Of a stretch of 64,000 nucleotides of DNA, positions 54,497 to 63,904 are shown in pieces. Position 1 is the stretch's first letter. Each line of letters starts with the position of its first letter. The position numbers were made by a program, and so were the translations under genes. The stretch spans positions 1 to 64,000 of the forward strand of contig JABWBR010000007.1 in the NCBI GenBank assembly GCA_013360405.1, in the 5' to 3' direction. This stretch comes from Saprospiraceae bacterium (GTDB taxonomy: Bacteria; Bacteroidota; Bacteroidia; Chitinophagales; Saprospiraceae). The notes under the pieces were generated by a model. That model had not been told where the DNA came from. It ran no database searches and saw nothing but the letters and a program-made list of their open reading frames with translations.

Positions 54497-55969
54497 CTAA
54501 AATATCTGCCTCCACCGTATATCGGCATTCACAAGCAGGGCTGTATAAATAAAGAAAAAGGAGCCTACTTTGTCGACTTCTATCAAGTCGTTGATAATCA
54601 AAAACGTGTGAATCACTATCAGGCAAAGTAATGCCATCATGACGATTCTTTTGCGTGGCGGGTCGCTGATGCTGTGGTAAATTTGTTCCCCCCGGATAAG
54701 CGTATAAAAGCTGAGCGCCAGAAAGAGCAAGAGACCGATAATGCCCTGGTCGACCAGCGTCATAAGATAATAACTATGTATGCCTGACTGTTCGGGATTA
54801 TTGCTCACATACGTTTGAAAGCTATTGACGGTATAACTTTTATAAAAATTCAAAAAATTACCCGGCCCAAATCCCACGAGGGGGTACTCCTTACTCATAT
54901 ACACCCCTGCAATCCATCGATAGAGGCGCTCCATGGTAGAAATATCCTCCATTTTGTAGGTTGCTTCAATCAAATTGTCGAAGCTTTGATGCGCAATAGT
55001 GCGGTCGTAATCGGGAGCATACAACAGGTAAGTATTGCGATAAGCAAAAAAACTGAAAGTGATTACCGAAGCAATCAGAGCCGATGCAATCGCAAGCCGG
55101 GTGAGCCGCCAGCGAACCACAAAATAGCCGCCTGCCGCCACCAGCAGCGCCACGTAGGCCGCTCGGGTATATGACAAATAAACGGCCAGCAGCATAAAAG
55201 CCGCTATGCCTATCATGATCTTCCTTTTGCGACTGTGGGGCGCCATCCAACTCAACGCCAGCCACATGAGGGGCGCAAACAAGGCCAGCGATACCGCGTA
55301 ATTGACGTGGTTGCGATAAAAAGGGTGCAATACCTTGTGGATGGACTGAAACGTAAAGCCGTCGAGGCCATGCCTGGCGAATACCACCAGCACCGTAAAT
55401 AAGAGGGGGTAAAAAAAGGTCCAGAATAAGTGACGGATATCTTTTTCGGTGGTGAGCAGCCATCCCGCCATAAAATAAAAGACCGCTACGTACCACGTTT
55501 TCGCCAGGGCAAATTTGAGCGATACCACCCACAGACTAGAAGTAAATGTAGTGAGGTATATCCAGCCCACGTGAGCCACTAACAACAACGTAATCGGGTG
55601 CAACAAAAAGCGGATATCCAGGCGTTTGCCCGGCTGGGCCAAGTAAATCAGGAAGACGAGCATAAGCCCCACGATGAGCGGCTCGGAGGGCAAATCGGTG
55701 CCAAAACCATTGGGCAGCACGATCTCTGTTGAGAGTGGAATGCTCGCTATGAGCAGAAAAAAAACCTTCCTGAAATCAACGATAGTGAGGTAAATCAACA
55801 GAAAAAAGGCCGGCAGTCCCGCCAGGAAATAAAGCTCAGTGGCGATGCCCAACAATATCGAGCACGCGATGATAGCCCCGTAGGTCCAGAAAAACCATTC
55901 GGGCAAGCTGGCAGGTTTGATATGTTGCCAAAAACTATTGAGGGTCGTAGATCTCCCGCCAGTTGACAT
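54497..55969 (-). CDS. O-antigen ligase/polymerase-like membrane protein
   Basis: This 490-aa protein has about 12 hydrophobic helices and a large loop near 335-400 holding YPLVGFGPGNFLNFY and GIHSYYLMTLVDQGIIGLLLF, the Wzy_C/RfaL signature (the His of the HSYYL type is catalytic in ligases). It joins or polymerises glycan chains at the periplasmic face. Its start codon lies inside the Wzz-like gene (35-nt overlap), so the two are coupled. Confidence 0.85.
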   Translation of the reverse strand: MSTGGRSTTLNSFWQHIKPASLPEWFFWTYGAIIACSILLGIATELYFLAGLPAFFLLIYLTIVDFRKVFFLLIASIPLSTEIVLPNGFGTDLPSEPLIVGLMLVFLIYLAQPGKRLDIRFLLHPITLLLVAHVGWIYLTTFTSSLWVVSLKFALAKTWYVAVFYFMAGWLLTTEKDIRHLFWTFFYPLLFTVLVVFARHGLDGFTFQSIHKVLHPFYRNHVNYAVSLALFAPLMWLALSWMAPHSRKRKIMIGIAAFMLLAVYLSYTRAAYVALLVAAGGYFVVRWRLTRLAIASALIASVITFSFFAYRNTYLLYAPDYDRTIAHQSFDNLIEATYKMEDISTMERLYRWIAGVYMSKEYPLVGFGPGNFLNFYKSYTVNSFQTYVSNNPEQSGIHSYYLMTLVDQGIIGLLLFLALSFYTLIRGEQIYHSISDPPRKRIVMMALLCLIVIHTFLIINDLIEVDKVGSFFFIYTALLVNADIRWRQIF

Positions 55970-57041
55970 CTTTATAAGTTTCGAACAGCAATATGCCGAT
56001 TACACAAAACATGAAGGCCACTGCGGTAGCGGCTATTACGAGGATAGAGCGCTTGGGCCTGGATTTAACGATTGGGGTCTGAGCTTCTTCGATCACCATT
56101 AATGCCGGGATATTCGACTCATAGGTAGCCCGGTATTGTTTGAGGCGCTCTTTGTCTTCGCTCAACCCCGCATTAGCCTCTGAATATTGGCGCTCATAGG
56201 CCAATACCACAGGCGTTCCGTCGTTGAAATGGGTGATTTTTGCTTCGAGGTTTTTCACTTCTTCTTCCATACCACGCACCTTGGCTTCGAGGTTGCGGAT
56301 TGTATCCCGGTGTACGCGCGACGACTGGCGCAGCACCTCCAGGCGGGTGCGGTTGCTAATCAGCTTGGACTCCGTTTCCGAAAACTGCGCCGTCAGGGTC
56401 TCCGATTGGGCAATGATGTTGTAAACTCCGTATTCTTTGCGCAGCTTTGACATTGAGTCGCCCAATATTTTGAGCTGTTGTTCTTTTACAGCTATTTCGT
56501 CTTCAAACGTTTTTATCGACTTGAGCTGGCTGTCTTTGAGCAGTCGCTGGGTGATGGTATTGATCTTTTCGCGGGCAGCCCTGGCCATGTTGGCAGCCAT
56601 CTCCCTGTTAACGTCTTCTATTGTTAATTCGATGGCGTCGAGCTTGGTCTTTTTTACATCATACCTTTTAAAAAACGCCATTTTTACCCGGTAGGGGGCC
56701 TTGAAATTTGTGCTGTCAATGTCGTAGTGCTTATACAAATCGAAAGTATCGACGAGAAAATCGACCAGCTCGCTCGATTCCGCTATGGTGAGCACCCTGT
56801 CGATATCCTGTTTATTGCCGTAATATTCGGGCTCCAATTGGCCTTTCCCAAAGATGATCTCCGGTTTGGACTGATCTGGGCTGGCCACAATGAATATCGT
56901 GGTGGCTTTGTAATAATTGGGCAGCAATAGCGAAATAGCGGCAGTGCCGATGCCTACCGCCGCACATACATAAAAGATAGGCTTTTTCCACCTGAATAAG
57001 GTCTGCAATACACCTAGTAAAGTAGTCTCTCTATTCTCCAT
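55935..57041 (-). CDS. Wzz-type polysaccharide chain-length regulator
   Basis: This 368-aa inner-membrane protein has a Wzz N-terminal helix (about 22-39), a periplasmic coiled-coil domain (100-320) and a second helix near the C-terminus (SILVIAATAVAFMFCVIGILLF). The GNVR-like segment is weak. It has no kinase domain and no tyrosine-rich tail. It sets glycan chain length with the overlapping ligase/polymerase and the upstream flippase gene, 69 nt away. Confidence 0.85.
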   Translation of the reverse strand: MENRETTLLGVLQTLFRWKKPIFYVCAAVGIGTAAISLLLPNYYKATTIFIVASPDQSKPEIIFGKGQLEPEYYGNKQDIDRVLTIAESSELVDFLVDTFDLYKHYDIDSTNFKAPYRVKMAFFKRYDVKKTKLDAIELTIEDVNREMAANMARAAREKINTITQRLLKDSQLKSIKTFEDEIAVKEQQLKILGDSMSKLRKEYGVYNIIAQSETLTAQFSETESKLISNRTRLEVLRQSSRVHRDTIRNLEAKVRGMEEEVKNLEAKITHFNDGTPVVLAYERQYSEANAGLSEDKERLKQYRATYESNIPALMVIEEAQTPIVKSRPKRSILVIAATAVAFMFCVIGILLFETYKDVNWREIYDPQ

Positions 57042-57110
57042 GTGATTAATTACCCGGTTGATTATAATTGTAAGTCCCGCAAAGGTAGTAAAACCCCGAA
57101 AAAAGGAGGA

Positions 57111-58574
57111 TTATTCCTTCCGCCTGGCCGATGCTGCCGGCGCCAAGAGACGCAAAGTTTCTTTTAAACGCACCAACCTGAATAGCAACGCCCCGAAAGC
57201 TATGGCGCATATAGTGGCGAAAAATTTAACTATCCACCCGGTTTCCAGGTTGAAAAGGATCAGGAAGGACACTACTACCGAAAATCCGGCAAACGCAGGC
57301 AAACGGAGCCATGCAGATAGCGGCCATTGAAGAGCGGCCTGCCGTGTGGCGATGATAAGCTGCGCCCCAAAGACGGCGGTTTGGGTGATAAGCATTGCCC
57401 AAGCGGCGCCAAGGGCTTTATAGGTGGGAATGAGCAGGATATTTAATACGATATTCAATGCCAGGCTGGCGGCGTATACTTTGTTGATAGCTCCCAACCG
57501 GCCACTTGCCGTGATGAGCGTGCCGAATACATACCCGCCGCAGGTGGCTATAAAACTCCACATTAATAAACCTAATATGTCGCCACTATATGTATTCCCA
57601 CGGTGGTAAAGCGCTTCCATGATTTCCGCGCGGTAACACCAAACGGACGCGGCAAGGGCAACCGATACGCTAAAAATGAGTTTAAAACTAAAATTGACCA
57701 GTTGCCGAAGCCCCTCGCTATCGCGGTACAATTGCGCAAACATGGGCAACAACAATCCGGTGAACAGGAATCCGATCATGTTGGAGGCTTCCAAAAGGCG
57801 ATAGGCCGACGCGTAGATATCTGCCTGGTATTTGCCGTCGGATAACATGCGCTCTATCATTACGCCGTCGAGCCGGTTGTAGGCCGACATGAGAAAAACG
57901 GCCAGCGCAAAGGGATAACTTTGTTTTAAGATCAATACCAACAACGCGGGTTTGAACCGAAAGCGCCTGATTTGAATGCGATCGCGCAATACCAGCCAAC
58001 AAAAACCTATTGCAACAGACCAACTCAGCGTTTGCATGAGTACGAATCGCGTGATCGTAAATCCCCGGCCTTGCGAAGGGCCGTATAGCATGATGCCGAG
58101 CAATACGATAAGCGCAAGTTTATCGGCCACCGATATCAGGCTGTCGATGCGGTACAAGCCCAATCCGGAAATATTGGAACGCAAAAACTGCAAAAAGGAG
58201 TTGAGCATCTGGTTGACCGCGATGAGCGCCAGCAAACCATAGCCGAATCCACGATAACCAACTGCTGCGCCTGCTACCAAAACGATGAGAAAAAAAACCA
58301 GGCACAAGCCCAGCTTCAACAACAGCATATCGGCGAAATACTTGGACAACAAGTGCCGGTATTTCGCTACGTGCTGGTTGTTGTAATACTGAATTCCCAG
58401 GTCGTTGACGATCTGGAAAAGAAAAGTGAGGTTGAATAAGGCGAAATATAACCCATAATCACCCCCCGACAAGGTGTTCTGAACAGACCGCTCTATGCCG
58501 AACAAGTAAAAGGGCTTGATCAGCAGATTGATGAAGATCAGAAAAAGGAGATTAATGAGAAATTCCCGCTGCAT
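57111..58574 (-). CDS. Polysaccharide flippase, Wzx/MOP family
   Basis: This 487-aa protein has about 12-14 hydrophobic helices and the MOP pattern (NLTFLFQIVNDLGIQYYNNQ near 47; GGDYGLYF near 37; a core repeat ending RLDGVMIERML near 230). It moves lipid-linked glycans across the inner membrane. Its start codon overlaps the stop of the MacB-like gene by one base (TAATG), so both are translated from one mRNA. Confidence 0.85.
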   Translation of the reverse strand: MQREFLINLLFLIFINLLIKPFYLFGIERSVQNTLSGGDYGLYFALFNLTFLFQIVNDLGIQYYNNQHVAKYRHLLSKYFADMLLLKLGLCLVFFLIVLVAGAAVGYRGFGYGLLALIAVNQMLNSFLQFLRSNISGLGLYRIDSLISVADKLALIVLLGIMLYGPSQGRGFTITRFVLMQTLSWSVAIGFCWLVLRDRIQIRRFRFKPALLVLILKQSYPFALAVFLMSAYNRLDGVMIERMLSDGKYQADIYASAYRLLEASNMIGFLFTGLLLPMFAQLYRDSEGLRQLVNFSFKLIFSVSVALAASVWCYRAEIMEALYHRGNTYSGDILGLLMWSFIATCGGYVFGTLITASGRLGAINKVYAASLALNIVLNILLIPTYKALGAAWAMLITQTAVFGAQLIIATRQAALQWPLSAWLRLPAFAGFSVVVSFLILFNLETGWIVKFFATICAIAFGALLFRLVRLKETLRLLAPAASARRKE

Positions 58575-59815
58575 TATTCATAGCGCAGAGATTCAATAGG
58601 GTCGAGCCTGGCAGCTTTAAGCGCCGGATACAACCCCGAAATAAGCCCCACCGCCATACAGGTAATCACGGCAATGGTAATCCACAACCAGGGGAATAGG
58701 AAACTGCCCCCCATCAGCCAGGTTACTATATTGCCCACAAGTACGCCGAGGAAAATACCGACAACACCCCCCATTTGAGTAATTACCACGGCTTCGGTGA
58801 GAAACTGTATGAGTACGTTGCGCCGGGTAGCGCCGAGTGCTTTGCAGATGCCTATCTCACGGGTGCGCTCGGTGACCGAGACCAGCATGATGTTCATGAG
58901 GCCGATAGCGGCGCCGACCAGGGTAATCAGGCCGATGCCGATGGCTGCCAATCGGAAATAGGTGGTATTTTCTTTGATAATACTAATCAGTCCGTCGCTT
59001 TTGCTGATCTCGAAGTCGTTGTCTTGCGAGGCTTTTAACCGTCGCACATTGCGCAATACCACTATAGCATTGCCTATCGCGTTATCGATCTGAGTGGCGT
59101 CGTTGACGGAAACCAGGATATTGTAGTTCATGTCCTGCGTGCCGTAGTATTGCTTGCCGGTCTGCAGCGGTATCAAAATGCGGCGGTCTTCGCTCTGGTT
59201 CATACTGGAGCCCTTCGACTTAAGTACGCCGACGACCGTGAGTTTGATATTGCCTGCAGCGATAACTTTGCCGAGGGCTTTGTCGGGTTTGTTATTAAAA
59301 AGCGTTTTCACTACATCATTACCGATAATAGCCTTGTTACCGCCGGCGTGCGATTCTTCGGGAGTAAAATTGCGGCCGTAAACAATATCAAAACCCTTGG
59401 CTTCCAGGTAGTTTTCATTCACGCCAAAAATGAAAAAATTGGGATTAGTCTTTTCGTTTTTGTATTTGATTTCGGCATCGCCGGAACACATAATGGAAAT
59501 GGAAGTTTTGGCGGGGAAATTATACCGTTCCTTAAACTCCAGGGCTTGTTTATACGAAAAAGGATCTGCCTGTTTCGTCGATCTGCCGTCTCTGTGGCCG
59601 CGCGCGCCGTCACCTCCTTTCGGGTCAACGTCAAATGTATTAGCGCCCAGATACGACAAGTTGTCGTTGAGCGAATAGATCGCGCTGTCAATAGCGGTGA
59701 GGATACCCACCAGAGCCATAATACCGAAAGCAATGATCAATAACGTGAGGATAGCGCGCAGCCAGTTGGAGCGCACCGAGCGAAATGCGAGGCGTATATT
59801 TTCCAGTAGGTTCAT
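58574..59815 (-). CDS. MacB-like ABC transporter permease
   Basis: This 413-aa protein has an N-terminal helix ([27 protein letters not shown]), a periplasmic MacB_PCD domain (about 45-270) and three C-terminal FtsX-type helices with [24 protein letters not shown] near 320. It works in mechanotransmission-type export, powered by a separate ATPase that is not adjacent. The C-terminal [20 protein letters not shown] is the usual end of such permeases. It is first of the polysaccharide-side minus-strand group. Confidence 0.93.
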   Translation of the reverse strand: MNLLENIRLAFRSVRSNWLRAILTLLIIAFGIMALVGILTAIDSAIYSLNDNLSYLGANTFDVDPKGGDGARGHRDGRSTKQADPFSYKQALEFKERYNFPAKTSISIMCSGDAEIKYKNEKTNPNFFIFGVNENYLEAKGFDIVYGRNFTPEESHAGGNKAIIGNDVVKTLFNNKPDKALGKVIAAGNIKLTVVGVLKSKGSSMNQSEDRRILIPLQTGKQYYGTQDMNYNILVSVNDATQIDNAIGNAIVVLRNVRRLKASQDNDFEISKSDGLISIIKENTTYFRLAAIGIGLITLVGAAIGLMNIMLVSVTERTREIGICKALGATRRNVLIQFLTEAVVITQMGGVVGIFLGVLVGNIVTWLMGGSFLFPWLWITIAVITCMAVGLISGLYPALKAARLDPIESLRYE

Positions 59816-59878
59816 CAGCCAATGATATTAGAATCCTAAAAGTACGCTTTACCCCGCAATACTGCCGACTTTGTTCGA

Positions 59879-60505
59879 TCAATTCGCTATGCTAATAGAC
59901 GTAAGGGCGCGCAATATCCTTTCTGCCGCTTCTTCCAGGTTAGCGCCGAAAGCAAAAATACCCTCACGGTGGCCTTCCATTACAAAGAGGCGTTGTTGAG
60001 GCAGGTCGGTGGTGCGCAACAGACGCCGGATGTCGTAGGCCATCTCGGGGGTACCGTAGGCGGCGTCGCTACCGGTAGTGGGTACACGGTGTAACAAGCG
60101 CTCCCATAATTCCAAATGGTGCGCGTGGATCACGCCACCCACCCAGGGGCATTCGGCGTAAATGGCGGCATGACTCATGGATTCGGAGGAGGCCACGGCG
60201 GGCCCTTCGCACCATAGTTCGTTGGTATCGATGCGCACGGCCGTGACAAGACTGTAGTGGCTGCCATCCAGCGCAGGCAGATCCCCCGTAGCAGAACCGC
60301 TTATCAGGAAGCGGTCGCTATGCTCCCAGCGAAGGCTGATATTGCCAAAACCAACCCCGTCGGGATAGGCGCCTATCAGTCCGTGCCGGCGCATAACCTC
60401 CCGCCAGCGGTTGAGTTCGGCCACCTGCGCAGCATCCCAGGCAGGCGCGGAAGCCCAGTGTACCTGGAATTTGATATAGCCTTCTTCAGATGGCAAGTTA
60501 GTCAT
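59879..60505 (-). CDS. Class II aldolase/adducin-family protein (MtnB or Ald2-like)
   Basis: This 208-aa Zn-dependent enzyme has GFGNISLRW near 47, GSATGDLPAL near 66, and HAHHLELWERL near 120 with zinc-binding histidines; HREGIFAFG near 181 adds another. The gene starts directly after the mtnA stop codon. Beside mtnA it may be methylthioribulose-1-phosphate dehydratase (methionine salvage) or an aldolase of the DHAP shunt. Sequence inspection alone does not separate them; mtnC, mtnD and mtnK are not in the window. Confidence 0.75.
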   Translation of the reverse strand: MTNLPSEEGYIKFQVHWASAPAWDAAQVAELNRWREVMRRHGLIGAYPDGVGFGNISLRWEHSDRFLISGSATGDLPALDGSHYSLVTAVRIDTNELWCEGPAVASSESMSHAAIYAECPWVGGVIHAHHLELWERLLHRVPTTGSDAAYGTPEMAYDIRRLLRTTDLPQQRLFVMEGHREGIFAFGANLEEAAERILRALTSISIAN

Positions 60506-61618
60506 TTACGCATGTCTTTTTTCGGGATACAACTGCGACAGGCCTTCCTCGCTAGCCGGACAGATACCGCGGTCGGTAATCAGCCCTGTTACCAGCCGGG
60601 CAGGAGTTACGTCGAAGCCGTAGTTGGCGGCCGGGCTTTCGGCAGGGGCGATGAGTACCTGTTTGATGCGCCCTTCGTGCAGCCCCTGTACGTATTTAAC
60701 CTCGTCGTAGCTGCGTTGTTCGATGGGAATTTCGCGCAGCCCGTCGCGCAGTTGCCAGTCTATCGTAGACGAAGGCAATGCCACATAAAACGGAACGCCG
60801 TTGTCGAAAGCGGCCAGTGCTTTGAGGTAGGTGCCGATTTTGTTGGCCACATCGCCGGTGCGCGTGGTACGGTCGGTGCCTACAATGACTATATCCACCA
60901 TGCCGTGTTGCATAAGGTGGCCGCCTGCGTTATCGGTGATGAGCGTATGCGGTATGCCGTGCTGTAGCAATTCAAAAGCAGTGAGTTGGGCGCCCTGGTT
61001 GCGGGGCCGGGTTTCGTCTACCCACACCTGCACCGGAATACCCTTATCGTGTGCCAGGTATATCGGCGCCAATGCCGTGCCGTAATCGACGCAGGCCAGC
61101 CAGCCGGCATTGCAATGAGTGAGAATGCGCACCGGGCGACCGGGATGTTGGCGGTGAATAGCCTCGATCAAAGGCAGGCCGTATTCGCCGATGCGACGGC
61201 ATTGCGCCACGCTTTCCTGGGCCAGCACACCCGCTTCCCACTTGGCCGCCTCCTGCATTTGCGATAGCGACTGCCCGGGCGCCAATGTCGCTACCATGCG
61301 ATCCACAGCAAAAAATAAGTCGACAGCCGTCGGACGGGCGCTCTTGAGCTGGGCAGTCCAAAGCAGCAAATGCTCGTGGGCAGTCTCTGCATCAGGCGCC
61401 TGAAGCAAGGCCAGATAAAGGCCGTAAGCCGCCGTAACTCCAATGAGCGGCGCACCACGCACGTGCATATCGCGGATAGCCGCCACGCAATCTTCAAGCG
61501 TGCGCAAGTCTTCAATCACCACCTCGTGCGGAAAACACCGCTGGTCAAAGGTATGCACCACCGAGGGATCCGCCTCGTCGAGCCAGATGGTTTGGTAATG
61601 ACGGCCATGTATTTTCAT
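60506..61618 (-). CDS. mtnA: S-methyl-5-thioribose-1-phosphate isomerase MtnA
   Basis: MtnA converts methylthioribose-1-phosphate to methylthioribulose-1-phosphate in 5'-methylthioadenosine recycling. The 370-aa length and motifs fit: VRGAPLIGVTAAYGL near 52, ILTHCNAGWLA near 165 (catalytic Cys), and VGTDRTTRTGDVANKIGTY near 245 (catalytic Asp). eIF2B-like relatives lack the cysteine motif. It is cotranscribed with the downstream aldolase-family gene with no intergenic base. Confidence 0.95.
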   Translation of the reverse strand: MKIHGRHYQTIWLDEADPSVVHTFDQRCFPHEVVIEDLRTLEDCVAAIRDMHVRGAPLIGVTAAYGLYLALLQAPDAETAHEHLLLWTAQLKSARPTAVDLFFAVDRMVATLAPGQSLSQMQEAAKWEAGVLAQESVAQCRRIGEYGLPLIEAIHRQHPGRPVRILTHCNAGWLACVDYGTALAPIYLAHDKGIPVQVWVDETRPRNQGAQLTAFELLQHGIPHTLITDNAGGHLMQHGMVDIVIVGTDRTTRTGDVANKIGTYLKALAAFDNGVPFYVALPSSTIDWQLRDGLREIPIEQRSYDEVKYVQGLHEGRIKQVLIAPAESPAANYGFDVTPARLVTGLITDRGICPASEEGLSQLYPEKRHA

Positions 61619-61656
61619 AAAATTCTAATTCTATAAAAAAAGTAAACTCCCCAGCC

Positions 61657-61703
61657 CTAACTGCTGATCGCTAACTGCTAACCGCTAACTGCTGATCACT
61701 AAC
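61657..61703 (-). repeat. GTTAGCAGTTAG-type tandem repeat at the 3' end of alkB
   Basis: Four degenerate copies of a unit such as GTTAGCAGTTAGC/GTTAGTGATCAGC run through the stop codon and the last ten codons of the alkane monooxygenase gene. The end of the encoded protein (VSDQQLAVSS) is therefore repeat-derived. Confidence 0.7.
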
Positions 61704-62732
61704 CTCTTCCACCCTCCTATCCATTACCCCAAACCACAGCGGCGGCACGAGCGACAAAATAATCGAGCTGGGATACCCCAGAGGCAGTTGCGGACTTTCA
61801 TCCCAATGCCGCAATATCTGGTATTTGCGCGAAGCTTTATAATGGTGGTCAGAATGGCGCGTAAGCTCATACAGCAGGATGCGACCCAATTCGTGATTGG
61901 AATTCCAGGAATGGCGGGGCGTCACCGGCTCGTAGCGCCCATTGTCGAGTGGGCGGCGGCGCAGTCCGTAGTGTTCTACATAATTGACGGTTTCCAGCAA
62001 TAGAAAGCCTACCACGGCGATAGCAAGGGCATAAGGTACCCCCCCCCAGCCGAAGACCGCTCCGATCAGCAGCAGGTAGGCCGCCTGAATAACTTGAAAC
62101 TGTGCCATCTGGTTGTGCCACGACCATGGCGACAGGCCTTCCTTGACCAGGCGCTCATGTTCCAATTGCCAGGCATTGAGATAACCTTTCACCACCGAGC
62201 GCACCCAAAAGGCGTATACGGTTTGCCCCTTGCGCGCAGAGGCGGGGTCGAGGTCGGTGGCCACGTTTTTGTGGTGGCCGCGGTTGTGTTCTATAAAAAA
62301 ATGCATGTATAAGGCCGGCAATAGCAAGATCTTTGCCATCAATTGCTCATAGCGCCTGGTGCGATGGCCCAGCTCGTGGCCCACATTGATGCCCATACTA
62401 CCCACCGCCAATCCTACACTGATGGTTGATGCCGCAATTTCCAAAACAGAAAGCGTACCGGTACCCACCACCTCAAAGTAATACGCCATCAAGGCATACA
62501 AAATCGGGATGTTGAGATACAACAACACATCGAAAAAACGGACCTTCGATTGCAGCTGCTCTTCTTCCGGGTCGAGGTTTTCATCGGTGCCGGGAAGAAA
62601 AAATTCCATAACAGGCACGGCCACAAAAGCTACGTAAAAGCTGCCGGGAGACCAGGGGCCCTGAAAATAAAGGCCCGCAAACGCAGCCAAAGGCACACTA
62701 TACGCTAATAAATACTTGGCGTCTTTCCACAT
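61671..62732 (-). CDS. alkB: Alkane 1-monooxygenase-like membrane di-iron enzyme (AlkB)
   Basis: This 353-aa integral-membrane hydroxylase is likely to oxidise a terminal methyl group of alkanes or similar lipids. The three histidine boxes are present: HELGHR near 120, EHNRGHH near 149-155, and RHSDHHY near 301, with NYVEHYGLRR near 250, the AlkB-specific box. Six hydrophobic helices fit the family. It needs rubredoxin or ferredoxin and a reductase; a PaaE-like reductase starts 71 nt away, divergently. A fatty-acid desaturase is less likely because of the NYxEHYG box. Confidence 0.88.
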   Translation of the reverse strand: MWKDAKYLLAYSVPLAAFAGLYFQGPWSPGSFYVAFVAVPVMEFFLPGTDENLDPEEEQLQSKVRFFDVLLYLNIPILYALMAYYFEVVGTGTLSVLEIAASTISVGLAVGSMGINVGHELGHRTRRYEQLMAKILLLPALYMHFFIEHNRGHHKNVATDLDPASARKGQTVYAFWVRSVVKGYLNAWQLEHERLVKEGLSPWSWHNQMAQFQVIQAAYLLLIGAVFGWGGVPYALAIAVVGFLLLETVNYVEHYGLRRRPLDNGRYEPVTPRHSWNSNHELGRILLYELTRHSDHHYKASRKYQILRHWDESPQLPLGYPSSIILSLVPPLWFGVMDRRVEEVSDQQLAVSS

Positions 62733-62745
62733 ATCTTTACATTTG
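62715..62745 (+). promoter_or_regulatory. Candidate promoter of the reductase gene
   Basis: TACATTTG (62738-62745) matches the -7 consensus; CTTG (62715-62718) lies 19 nt upstream as a near -33 match. It lies in the alkB-reductase divergent region, overlapping the start of alkB. Confidence 0.4.
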
Positions 62746-62803
62746 CATCCAAAATTGAACCGTAGGTCTTAATAGATGTTTCAAGTTAGAACTTATTCGC
62801 CAT

Positions 62804-63904
62804 ATGAGCAAACCGTTTCATCCGCTTACCGTAAAAGAAATCGTCTCCGAAGCAAAAGACGCCGTATCTGTTACTTTTGAAGTGCCCGAGGCACTGAAAG
62901 AAGAATACGCATACACGCAGGGACAGCACCTCACGCTAAAGTTTCAGCTAAAAGGCAAGGAAGTCCGCCGCGCTTATTCGATGTGCAGCAGCCCGCTGGA
63001 ACCCCACCTCACCATCACGGTCAAGCGAGTAAAAGGCGGCGTGGTGTCAAATTATATCAACGACAACCTCAAAGCGGGCGACGTAGTCGATGTACTCCCG
63101 CCGGAGGGTCGCTTTTATACGCCCTTGAATGAAGACCAGCGCAAAACCTACTATATGTTTGGCGCAGGAAGCGGTATTACGCCGCTTTATTCGATGATAA
63201 AAACCATCCTCGAAAAAGAGCCGCAAAGCGAAATCCACTTGCTATACGGCAATCGCGAAGAGGAAAACATTATTTTCAGGGAGCCGCTGGCCCAACTGGC
63301 CACGCGTTATGCCGGTCAGTTGCACATCACCCACATGCTAAGCCAACCGCGCCGCGAAAAAGCCAAAGGCATCGCCGGCATTTTCAGCAAAGGCACGCTG
63401 ACGTGGCAGGGCAAAACAGGCCGCATCGACGCCCGCCAGGTCAATGCTTTCCTCGATGAACACCCCGCCCGCGCCAAAGAAACGGAATACCTCGTGTGCG
63501 GCCCCGGCACCATGATCGAAATCGTGGAACAGGCGCTTAAAACCCGCGGCATCGACAAAAAACATATCCACTCCGAACATTTTACCACCGCCGCCATCGA
63601 CGACGCCGACCGCATCAAAGGCGCCGACGGCGCCCACGTGAAGGTTACACTCAGCGGACAGCAGATCGACATAACCGTGCCCGCCGGCAAAACAATCCTG
63701 AATACTTTACTTGACAATAAATTCGACCCGCCCTATTCCTGCACTTCGGGCGCCTGTTCAACCTGTATGGCCAAGGTAACCAAGGGCAGCGTAAAGATGG
63801 ATGTATGCTACGCCCTCGACGAAGAAGAAGTGGCAGAAGGCTACGTGCTCACCTGCCAGTCGCACCCGACTAGTGCGGAGGTGGAGATAAATTATGATGT
63901 ATAG
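62804..63904 (+). CDS. PaaE-like ferredoxin-NAD(P)H reductase with 2Fe-2S domain
   Basis: This 366-aa cytoplasmic flavoprotein has three parts: an FAD-binding barrel (1-110; RRAYSMCSSP binds FAD), an NAD(P)-binding domain (115-240; FGAGSGITPLYSMI), and a plant-type 2Fe-2S domain (280-366) with CTSGACSTC and a fourth Cys in VLTCQSHP. PaaE serves phenylacetyl-CoA epoxidase, but no paaABCD genes are here. Placement opposite alkB makes it a candidate electron donor to AlkB. The region 63905-64000 holds no gene, only GTTGTCGG-type repeat text. Confidence 0.9.
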   Translation: MSKPFHPLTVKEIVSEAKDAVSVTFEVPEALKEEYAYTQGQHLTLKFQLKGKEVRRAYSMCSSPLEPHLTITVKRVKGGVVSNYINDNLKAGDVVDVLPPEGRFYTPLNEDQRKTYYMFGAGSGITPLYSMIKTILEKEPQSEIHLLYGNREEENIIFREPLAQLATRYAGQLHITHMLSQPRREKAKGIAGIFSKGTLTWQGKTGRIDARQVNAFLDEHPARAKETEYLVCGPGTMIEIVEQALKTRGIDKKHIHSEHFTTAAIDDADRIKGADGAHVKVTLSGQQIDITVPAGKTILNTLLDNKFDPPYSCTSGACSTCMAKVTKGSVKMDVCYALDEEEVAEGYVLTCQSHPTSAEVEINYDV

